Under the pieces are notes generated by a model. The model saw only the letters and a list, made by a program, of their open reading frames with translations. It had not been told where the DNA came from and searched no databases. A program made the position numbers and the translations under genes. A stretch of 35,178 bases of DNA from Acholeplasmataceae bacterium (lineage in GTDB: Bacteria; Bacillota_I; Bacilli_A; ML615J-28; CAG-313): NCBI GenBank assembly GCA_012838545.1, contig DUPC01000003.1:1-35178 (forward strand). Direction: 5' to 3'. Position 1 is the first letter of the stretch. Each line of letters begins with the position of its first letter. Shown piece by piece: positions 22,115-29,024 of the stretch.

Positions 22115-23119
22115 ATGATAGATAAAATTAGAACAGCTTTAGAACAAATAATTGACCCTTCCCTCAAACAAACCCTAAAAGCCACAGGGGGTATCAAACA
22201 CATCGGATATGATGACGAAAAAGACATTGTGGTTTTGATTATTGCGATGGGCAAAAAAGGCGGAGATTATGAAAAAACCTTACGCAAAGAAATCGCAAAA
22301 CTTATCAAAATTGATTTGCAACACAAGGGCCTAAAATTGGAAATTGAAGAACACCGTGTTGTCAATAGTATTACCCACAGCAAAACCATTTTTATTGCCA
22401 TCGCCAGCGGCAAAGGCGGGGTCGGTAAATCAACCGTAACTGCCAATATCGCTTATCGTTTAATGAAAAGGGGTTACAATGTCGGAGTTATGGACGCGGA
22501 TATTTACGGTTCCAGCATCCCCCAACTTTTGGAAATCCCGCATCAAAACCCCAAATATTCGGAGGACAAAAAAATCATCCCGCTTACCAAAGAAAAAATG
22601 GAAGTTATATCAACCGAATTCTTTACAAACCCTAACCAACCGGTCATTTGGCGGGGTGCCATGTTGAATAGCATGTTATCCTATTTCTTTTATGAAGTAA
22701 AGTGGAACAAAAAAACCGATTTTATGTTAATCGATATGCCACCGGGAACCGGAGACATCGCCCTTAACATTCATTCTTTTGCGCCGCAAACCCAAATGAT
22801 TATCGTCACCACTCCGCACCCTTCAGCAGCAAACGTCGCAATCAAAGCGGGAGTAGCTTCCCAAACAATGAAACACGAACTTCTGGGCGTAATTGAGAAT
22901 ATGTCTTATTACCAAAACCCAGCCACAAAAAAACCAGAATTCCTTTTTGGCCAAGGCGGGGGAGAAATGGTATCCAATTCCTTAAAAACCGAACTTATTG
23001 CCCAAATCCCGATAAATCAGCCGCTTCATCATACGGCTTTATATGAACTGGATGAGGAAATTGGTCGAATTTATGATATGATTGCTGATTACATCATTAT
23101 CAAAACACTTGGCGAATAA
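22115..23119 (+). CDS. Mrp/ApbC-family P-loop ATPase (Fe-S carrier-like)
   Basis: A 334-residue protein. Residues 1-85 look like the MIP18/DUF59 domain; the P-loop is ASGKGGVGKST at 97-107, with the deviant-Walker Lys, then MDADIYGSSIPQLL, the NPNQPVIWRGAML region and MLIDMPPGTGD. Mrp/ApbC/NBP35 proteins carry Fe-S clusters on a CxxC near the C-terminus. Here the matching segment is ENMSYYQNPATKKPEF, with no CxxC, so cluster carriage by that site is unlikely and a regulatory ATPase role like that of Bacillus SalA is possible. The ribosome site AAAGGA overlaps the end of tmcAL. Ends at a bidirectional terminator. Confidence 0.9.
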   Translation: MIDKIRTALEQIIDPSLKQTLKATGGIKHIGYDDEKDIVVLIIAMGKKGGDYEKTLRKEIAKLIKIDLQHKGLKLEIEEHRVVNSITHSKTIFIAIASGKGGVGKSTVTANIAYRLMKRGYNVGVMDADIYGSSIPQLLEIPHQNPKYSEDKKIIPLTKEKMEVISTEFFTNPNQPVIWRGAMLNSMLSYFFYEVKWNKKTDFMLIDMPPGTGDIALNIHSFAPQTQMIIVTTPHPSAANVAIKAGVASQTMKHELLGVIENMSYYQNPATKKPEFLFGQGGGEMVSNSLKTELIAQIPINQPLHHTALYELDEEIGRIYDMIADYIIIKTLGE

Positions 23120-23120
23120 G

Positions 23121-23160
23121 AAAAAGGGGCCAATGCATTTGCATTTAACCCCTTTTTTTT
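23121..23160. terminator. Bidirectional terminator between convergent genes
   Basis: Outer stem AAAAAGGGG (23121-23129) with CCCCTTTTT (23149-23157), and an inner AATGC/GCATT stem. A/T runs flank it on both sides, so it can end both the plus-strand ATPase transcript and the minus-strand alaS-ruvX-DUF1292 transcript. Confidence 0.88.
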
Positions 23161-23172
23161 GCGCTTTAGTTA

Positions 23173-23601
23173 TTAATGGCAATCTTCGCAGCCATCGTCT
23201 TCGTCACATTCGTCACAACATTCGTCATCGTCGTCTTCGCAGTCTTCGCAACAATTATGGTCGTGGTCATGGTGATGATGATGGTGGTGATTTTCTTCTT
23301 CTTCCTCATCGTCCATTAAAACGGAATCTTCAAAATCAGCTAAAACTTGTTCAAGATAACGCCATTCAGCTTCATCTTCAATTTCATGAAGTTGGCCAAT
23401 GCCTTCGCCGTCTTCGGTGTAGCTCGCAGCCATCACCGCAATATTCTCTTCATCGTCTTCATCGGATTCGATAGGGTAAAACAAAACGTATTTTTTGTTG
23501 AATTCCTCAGACTCGAAAGTGAAAAGAATTTGACATAAAGTCTCATTTCCATGCTCATCAATAATGGTTAATTGTTGATCTGGGTTACGTAAATTTTTCA
23601 T
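23173..23601 (-). CDS. DUF1292 protein (YrzB-like) with His/Cys/Asp-rich tail
   Basis: 142 residues. Residues about 8-98 are a DUF1292 domain: LTIIDEHGNETLCQILFTFE, NKKYVLFYPIE, and the acidic EDEAEWRYLEQVLADFED end. The DUF1292 gene follows alaS and ruvX in many Bacillota, as here. Unusual is the C-terminal 45 residues: an acidic run, seven His in a row, two more His in DHDH, then eight Cys in CC/CxxC-like clusters separated by Asp/Glu, and a final His. Such tails resemble metal-storage or metal-chaperone tails (for example on SlyD or HypB). ATG with GAGG six bases upstream. The function of DUF1292 itself is unknown. Confidence 0.88.
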   Translation of the reverse strand: MKNLRNPDQQLTIIDEHGNETLCQILFTFESEEFNKKYVLFYPIESDEDDEENIAVMAASYTEDGEGIGQLHEIEDEAEWRYLEQVLADFEDSVLMDDEEEEENHHHHHHHDHDHNCCEDCEDDDDECCDECDEDDGCEDCH

Positions 23602-23634
23602 TATTTTCCTCTTTCTAGCTTCTCGCTATATTTT

Positions 23635-24054
23635 TTAGGTTCGCTTTCGATCAAGGTAGCTTTGCAAGATGAGGGTTGCGGCTAACTTATCGATTGCTTT
23701 TTTGCGTTTCCTGCGACTGATATCAGCTTCCAACATGACTTTATTGGCTTGCGTTGAGGTTAAGCGCTCATCTTCCAATATGATTTCGATGTCTACAAGG
23801 CTTTCTAACATCGCTTTAAATTTAAGGACATATTCACCTTGAAAGCCAACCGAACCGTCCATGTTTTTGGGAAATCCTAAGATAATTTTATCAATCTGTT
23901 TGGATGCGCATAATATTTTAACATAATCTACCACTTTTGGCAAATCATTCTCTCTAAAATGATAAGTTTTCAATCCAAAAGCGATTATGCCTTGGTCATC
24001 GCTAATCGCAATGCCTAAGGTTCGCGTTCCTAAGTCTAAACCCAAGCAACGCAT
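23635..24054 (-). CDS. ruvX: RuvX/YqgF Holliday-junction-resolvase-fold protein
   Basis: A 139-residue RNase H-fold nuclease-like protein linked to 16S rRNA 5'-end maturation in Escherichia coli. Motifs are LGLDLGTRTLGIAISD (first catalytic Asp), ILGFPKNMDGSVG, the acidic EDERLTST, and the last Asp in IDKLAATLILQSYL. Normal length. Its ATG shares one base with the alaS stop (TAATG). In Bacillus a small ireB-type gene (yrzL) lies between alaS and this gene; it is absent here. Confidence 0.95.
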   Translation of the reverse strand: MRCLGLDLGTRTLGIAISDDQGIIAFGLKTYHFRENDLPKVVDYVKILCASKQIDKIILGFPKNMDGSVGFQGEYVLKFKAMLESLVDIEIILEDERLTSTQANKVMLEADISRRKRKKAIDKLAATLILQSYLDRKRT

Positions 24055-26747
24055 TAAAGTCCAATCTCCTTCTTAACTAAACTTAAAGCCTCATCAAGAC
24101 GGGTTTCGTCCTTGCCGCCTGCTTGCGCAAAGTCGCTACGGCCCCCGCCGTTTCCTTGCGTATGGATTGCGGCTAGTTTTACTAAATTTCCGGCATGGTA
24201 TTCCACATTCTTGGCTTTGCATATAAAGACGATTTTTCCGAATTCCCCTACGTTCGCAAAAAAGACCAAAGCGCGGTCAGCTTTTTCTGCTAATTTGTCC
24301 ACAATGTCTTTAACAACATTGATATCCAGTCCTTCTGTCTTTTGTATTATTACCATCTTATCATCTTTATATGTTGCATTCTGAAGAAATTGTTGAAAAT
24401 TTGAAGTTTTAGCTTGGCGATATAAGCGGTCAAATTGCTTTTCGGCTTCCTTTACAATGCGACTGGCTTCCTGGTACTTAATTTGGGTATTGATAATATC
24501 TTGGTAGCTCAACAAGGTTGGAAATTCAGGGAATGGCTCTTTTTTAATTTCAATGCCTTCTGCACGGGCATCCTTAATAATTCGATCCAATTTAGTTTCC
24601 AAATAGGCAATATTGTCCGTGGTAGCTTTCGTTACACGGGTAATTTGCTCTTTAATGGCAGGATAAGTTGACGCTTCGACTCTGAAGATGCCTGACCCCT
24701 TCGATTCCAAACTAAGGATTGCGAATTGTTTGAGGTCTTTCGTGTTTTCCGCATGTGTTCCGCCACATAATTCGATACTGAATTGATTGTCGACAACGCG
24801 CACAGTTTCGCCGTATTTTTCCCCAAACAAGGCTTGGGCTCCTAATTTTATCGCTTCTGCCATTGGCATTTCTTTGATTTCCACCGGAAGTGCTTTTTGA
24901 ATAACTTGATTAACTTCTTTTTCAATCGACAATATTTCTTCTACCGAAACATTTTGATAATGATTGAAATCGAAGCGGAGCGTTTTATCGCTGACTTGGG
25001 AACCTTGTTGAACAACATGACTTCCCAAATGATTGCGAAGCGATTGATTCAACAAATGGGTAGCGGTATGGTTGCGCATAATCGCCAGTCTCCGGTCCCG
25101 GTCAACGGTTAATTGAACCGTCATTCCTTCGCTTACCCGATTGATACCCAAATCTGCTACATGAGCATGTTGCCCTTGAGGGAGTTTGAAGGTATCAAGC
25201 ACTTGGTATTCGTGTCCCTCGATGGAAATGGCTCCGGTATCCCCGATTTGTCCTCCGCTTTCTGCATAAAACGGCGTAACATCGGTAGTAATAACCACTT
25301 CGCCGCTGGCTTCTTTTACCCTTATTCCCCCCGAAAAAACACCGGTAACGGTCCCTACAGCGCTAAGTTTGGTATAACCCACAAACTCGCAAGGTGCTGC
25401 AAAACTTAAATAAGCTTCGTTTTGAACATTCATCGATTGTTCCTGTTGACGACTGGCACGTGCTCGTTGTTTTTGTTCTTGTAAGGCTTGTTCAAAACCT
25501 TCGGTATCAACAGTATAAGAACGTTCTTGGGCTATTTCCATCGTTAATTCCAGTGGAAAGCCGAAAGTGTCATATAGCAAGAAAGCATCTTGACCAGATA
25601 ATTGCTGAGTTGGGCTTTTTTCCAATAGTTCGAATAGCTTTCGTTCACCGTTTTCCAGGGTTTTTAAGAAATTTTCTTCTTCATTGAAAATCATTTTTTG
25701 CACAATAGTTTGCTTTTCTGAAAGATTTGGATAAAATTCTTTCATCATATCAATGACAACCGGTACCATTTCATATAGGAACGGTTCGGTCAAACCCAGG
25801 TGTTTTCCGAAACGCATGGCTCTTCTTAGGATGCGGCGTAGCACATAACCCCGGCTTTCGTTGGAGAAAGTTGCTCCGTCGGTTAAGGCAAAGGTGACGC
25901 TCCGAATGTGGTCTGCAATCACTCTAAACGACATTTGGTCGGTATAAGTTCTTTGGGTTTTTTTCTCTAACCATTGGATCAACGGATAAAATAAATCCGT
26001 TTCATAGTTTGAGTTCACCCCTTGAATAATACAAGTCATTCGTTCCAAACCCATACCGGTGTCGATATTTTTGCTTGGGAGTTCCGGATATTCACTGCGG
26101 TTTAAACCCGGTTTGGCATTAAATTGGCTGAAAACAATATTCCAAATTTCGGTGTAACGGTCGTTGTCGATATCATCGGTCAACAGGCGGACGCCAATCT
26201 TTTCCGGATCAAAGCGCGTTCCGCGATCATAGAAAATTTCCGTACATGGTCCGCAAGGTCCTTCGCCGATTTCCCAAAAATTACCTTCCAAAGGGATTAA
26301 GTGGTCCGGTTTAATTCCCAATTTTATCCATAAATCCCGTGTTTCATAATCAGTCGGATAATAGGTCATATAAAGTTTTTCTTTTTCAAAACCAAACCAT
26401 TCCTCGGAAAATAGAATTTCGCAAGCCCAGGTAAGGGCTTCTTCCCGGAAATAGTCTCCAATGGAAAAGTTACCTAACATTTCAAAAAATGTATGGTGGC
26501 GGGGGGTCCGACCGACATTGTCGATATCATTGGTTCGAATCGATTTTTGAACATTAACCATGCGAGGGTTTAAAGGTTTTTCCCGACCGTCAAAATATTT
26601 CTTTAGGGGCGCAATCCCCGCGTTTATCCATAATAATGTTGGGTCCTCATATGGTACAAGAGGGGCGCTCGGTATTATGGCATGTTGTTTGGTTTGAAAA
26701 AATGTCAACCACATTTTTCGAATTTCATTTCCTGATAATTTTCTCAT
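24054..26747 (-). CDS. alaS: Alanyl-tRNA synthetase
   Basis: 897 residues, normal for the family. Class II catalytic core at the N-terminus (KYFDGREKPL, QKSIRTNDIDNVG, RHHTFFEMLGNFSIGDYF, DTGMGLERM), editing domain with HTATHLLNQSL and the zinc-site CGGTHAENT, and a C-terminal DHHA1-type part ending GNGGGRSDFAQAGGKD. It charges tRNA-Ala and clears mischarged Ser/Gly. The ATG follows GGAGAGAG with AAAAGG adjacent. Expression is controlled by the T-box leader at 26755-26985. Co-transcribed with ruvX and the DUF1292 gene. Confidence 0.98.
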   Translation of the reverse strand: MRKLSGNEIRKMWLTFFQTKQHAIIPSAPLVPYEDPTLLWINAGIAPLKKYFDGREKPLNPRMVNVQKSIRTNDIDNVGRTPRHHTFFEMLGNFSIGDYFREEALTWACEILFSEEWFGFEKEKLYMTYYPTDYETRDLWIKLGIKPDHLIPLEGNFWEIGEGPCGPCTEIFYDRGTRFDPEKIGVRLLTDDIDNDRYTEIWNIVFSQFNAKPGLNRSEYPELPSKNIDTGMGLERMTCIIQGVNSNYETDLFYPLIQWLEKKTQRTYTDQMSFRVIADHIRSVTFALTDGATFSNESRGYVLRRILRRAMRFGKHLGLTEPFLYEMVPVVIDMMKEFYPNLSEKQTIVQKMIFNEEENFLKTLENGERKLFELLEKSPTQQLSGQDAFLLYDTFGFPLELTMEIAQERSYTVDTEGFEQALQEQKQRARASRQQEQSMNVQNEAYLSFAAPCEFVGYTKLSAVGTVTGVFSGGIRVKEASGEVVITTDVTPFYAESGGQIGDTGAISIEGHEYQVLDTFKLPQGQHAHVADLGINRVSEGMTVQLTVDRDRRLAIMRNHTATHLLNQSLRNHLGSHVVQQGSQVSDKTLRFDFNHYQNVSVEEILSIEKEVNQVIQKALPVEIKEMPMAEAIKLGAQALFGEKYGETVRVVDNQFSIELCGGTHAENTKDLKQFAILSLESKGSGIFRVEASTYPAIKEQITRVTKATTDNIAYLETKLDRIIKDARAEGIEIKKEPFPEFPTLLSYQDIINTQIKYQEASRIVKEAEKQFDRLYRQAKTSNFQQFLQNATYKDDKMVIIQKTEGLDINVVKDIVDKLAEKADRALVFFANVGEFGKIVFICKAKNVEYHAGNLVKLAAIHTQGNGGGRSDFAQAGGKDETRLDEALSLVKKEIGL

Positions 26748-26754
26748 CCTTTTC

Positions 26755-26985
26755 TCTCTCCTTTATGGCACAAAAAAATCGTCCCTAAGCTAGGAACGAA
26801 TTTTTTCGCGGTACCATCCTAATTTACAAAATTAATTTGTACACCTTTTACGGTTTTAACGCTAACCAGCGGGAAGGATTAGTTCCACTCCGAAGGAGCT
26901 TCAAATAAAACAGGATACGGTTTCGCATCAACCAACCGCTTTCTGAAATCCTCTGCTTTATTCTACTTATCTTCATCAACGTTTT
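26755..26985 (-). promoter_or_regulatory. T-box riboswitch leader of alaS
   Basis: On the minus strand the conserved T-box sequence AGGATGGTACCGCG (26820-26807) is followed by a terminator stem, CGTTCCTA / TAGGGACG with a T run (26801-26772). Upstream lie stem-I-like elements: AGCAGAGGA near 26960-26950, a GGTTG...GAAACC segment, and a GAAGCTCC region containing GCU, an alanine codon, at 26899-26897, which I take as the specifier. Uncharged tRNA-Ala would pair with the GCU and the T-box bulge and allow read-through into alaS. The leader begins directly after the stop of the upstream coiled-coil membrane gene; no separate promoter is obvious. Confidence 0.92.
26772..26801 (-). terminator. T-box attenuator of alaS
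   Basis: Hairpin of 8 bp (one G-U) with a short loop, preceded by an A run and followed by seven T residues on the minus strand, 25 bases before the alaS start codon. It is the off-state structure competing with the T-box antiterminator. Confidence 0.88.
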
Positions 26986-26986
26986 T

Positions 26987-28996
26987 TTATGCAGCTTCTT
27001 TAGGCGTTGAGCCTTCTTGTTCTTTTGGAGTTTTTTGGGCTGCTTCTTCTTGTGCATTCTTTTCTGCTTGTGCTTTTAATTTTGCTGCTTCTTTTTCTTT
27101 TTGAGCCTTCAATTTGGCTGCTTCTTTTTCTTTTTGTTTGCGGAGCCGTTCAGCTTCGCGTTCTTTTTCTTTTTGCGCTTTTAGTTTTGCCGCTTCCCGT
27201 TCCTTTTGGGCTTTAAGACGGGCTTTTTCCCGTTCTTTTTCCCGTTGGGCTTTTAATTTCGCTTTTTCTTTTTCCTTTTGGGCTTGGATTCTTTGACGTT
27301 CTTTTTCTTTTTCTCTTTGGGCTTTGAGTTTTGCGGCTTCTTTTTCCTTTTGTTTGCGTAAACGTTCTGCTTCGCGTTCTTTTTCTTTTTGAAGGCGAAT
27401 CGCTTCGCGCTCGCGAATCTTGACTTCTAATTTTGCCAGACGTGCTTGTTCTTTGGCTTGCAATTTCCGTTCTTCCAAAATTGTTAACATCCGATGGGAT
27501 TTGTCGATGATATCAAAGATTTGATCTTCGGTATAATCGCCCTTATTGGTCAGTTTGAACCAATTGTCGCCTTTTGGCGATTTGGCTTTAACCACATTAG
27601 GTGTGTTAACGATTAAATCAACTACTTCATCGAGTTCATACAAGAAAGTAATCTTGTAATCTTTTGCCGAGTTTTGCAATACTAAGAACGGTTTATTGTC
27701 AACCATAAACCGATAAGAGGTTTGGGTGGCATTAGCTTTTTCTGTTACGTCAGGAATAACGCGAACGTAATTCAAAACTTCTTCAAAGGAAGGTTTAAAC
27801 TCTTTTACAACCGGAGGTGTTTTTGGCTTACGTTCTTTTTTTAGAGTGGCAGCGAATAATTTCTCTTCCACTTGCGCCAAATCTTTCTCCACTTCCATCA
27901 ATTGTTCGAGCTTGGCTTTTTGCATTTCTTCGAGTTTTTCGCGTTCCGCTTGCAAGGCTTGTTGTTCTTTGCTAATTAGTTCTAATTCCACTTCATTAAC
28001 AACTTCCACAACTCGCTTGACGACTACCGGTTCGGGTTTGACAATTAACGGTACCGGTTCTTCAACTTTTGGTTCCTCAACAACCGGTTCTTCCTTAACT
28101 GGTTCTTCTTTCGGTTTTTCCTCGACAATCTCCTCTGCTACCGGTTCTGCAACTTGCGGTTCTTCCTTGATAGAATCTTCTTCATCAGTAGGAATTACTT
28201 CTTGAGCTTCCAATTCTTCAATGATTTCATCGTATAAATCATCTAGTTCATCGGATAATCCTAATTCGTTTTTGGAAAAGGAATACAAACCATAAAGGAT
28301 ATCGACTTCGGATTCGGAATATAATTTATCCCGTTCCTCTTTCCATTTTGCCACTAATTCTTTATGGGATATTATTTTAAAGCTTTCTTTGGAAGAATGC
28401 AAATAGATGATTCTTAACACATGGAAAGCCGCAAACAATAAACCAAATAATAGCGGCACTAAAATGTAAAGGATTGATACGGCTTGGAGAACCACATCCA
28501 CGTGTTTCGAAACCGTACTGTGTAAAATGAAAGTCAAGAAAATTGCTAATATTAGCATTACCGTATCAACGATCATCAATTCATTTTTGGTGAAAACCAA
28601 AATCCACCGATGAATCATGTGATTGACGATGGCAACGAGCACAAAAACGGTAACGAGAACAATGAGAGTTAATAGCCATTGATAATATTGGCTAAAACCG
28701 TTGGTGGTACGAATAACAGCCAACAAGGTACTGAAGAGGCTTGCCCCAAGATATGAGAAAAATGGGGTATAAGCCGAAACAAAGATAAACTTATTGGCAG
28801 GTTGAAAATTACTATACTTTGTATAAGTAGTAATACCAACCAAAATTGCAATTAGTATAGGGGCAATGATGAATTTTGCAATCAATTCAAACGATGTTAC
28901 ATTCGATTTACCGAAAGGTACACACACGATAAGGCTAATCACAATGGCAATAATATTACTTACTAACAATGTATTTTTTTCTTTATTACTCAACAT
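26987..28996 (-). CDS. Membrane-anchored protein with YjbR-like domain and long K/E/A/Q coiled-coil tail
   Basis: About 669 residues. In order: six or so hydrophobic segments (residues 10-205); an acidic, Pro/Val/Glu-rich linker (about 205-338); a predicted coiled coil (338-390); a globular domain (400-513) that ends VKAKSPKGDNWFKLTNKGDY with DQIFDIIDKSHRML, resembling the MmcQ/YjbR C-terminal pattern (x-x-K-x-x-W-x-x-x-x-x-x-G...L-I-D-x-S-Y); and a 140-residue helical tail of near-repeats such as REAERLRKQKEKEAAKLKAQ. The next gene upstream encodes a paralog. The ATG at 28996 follows GGAGGAG; a TTG at 29002 is less likely. The assignment to YjbR is by pattern, and no function is known. Confidence 0.75.
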   Translation of the reverse strand: MLSNKEKNTLLVSNIIAIVISLIVCVPFGKSNVTSFELIAKFIIAPILIAILVGITTYTKYSNFQPANKFIFVSAYTPFFSYLGASLFSTLLAVIRTTNGFSQYYQWLLTLIVLVTVFVLVAIVNHMIHRWILVFTKNELMIVDTVMLILAIFLTFILHSTVSKHVDVVLQAVSILYILVPLLFGLLFAAFHVLRIIYLHSSKESFKIISHKELVAKWKEERDKLYSESEVDILYGLYSFSKNELGLSDELDDLYDEIIEELEAQEVIPTDEEDSIKEEPQVAEPVAEEIVEEKPKEEPVKEEPVVEEPKVEEPVPLIVKPEPVVVKRVVEVVNEVELELISKEQQALQAEREKLEEMQKAKLEQLMEVEKDLAQVEEKLFAATLKKERKPKTPPVVKEFKPSFEEVLNYVRVIPDVTEKANATQTSYRFMVDNKPFLVLQNSAKDYKITFLYELDEVVDLIVNTPNVVKAKSPKGDNWFKLTNKGDYTEDQIFDIIDKSHRMLTILEERKLQAKEQARLAKLEVKIREREAIRLQKEKEREAERLRKQKEKEAAKLKAQREKEKERQRIQAQKEKEKAKLKAQREKEREKARLKAQKEREAAKLKAQKEKEREAERLRKQKEKEAAKLKAQKEKEAAKLKAQAEKNAQEEAAQKTPKEQEGSTPKEAA
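27038..27460 (-). repeat. Coding repeats for the charged helical tail, with a 216-bp-spaced duplication
   Basis: Low-complexity DNA encoding K-E/R-E/A-A-K-L-K-A-Q units. The best copy pair is REAERLRKQKEKEAAKLKAQ, encoded near 27113-27177 and again near 27329-27393, exactly 216 bases apart and nearly identical at DNA level. It suggests growth by in-frame duplication, and the number of units is likely to vary between strains. Confidence 0.75.
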
Positions 28997-29024
28997 AATC
29001 AATTCTCCTCCTTAGTCCGTGTTG

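Noticed and set aside
23082-23474. A plus-strand His/Arg-rich frame across the terminator and the DUF1292 gene
   Set aside because: It runs through a clear terminator and mirrors the acidic/His-rich tail; no ribosome site.
27007-27296. Long plus-strand frames rich in Leu/Phe/Ser opposite the coiled-coil tail
   Set aside because: They are the antisense of the K/E/A/Q repeats; such low-complexity coding DNA leaves open frames on the other strand.
27038-27460. Possible CRISPR array or tandem non-coding repeat
   Set aside because: The repetition follows the codon frame of a long gene and units are irregular; there are no constant repeats with unique spacers.
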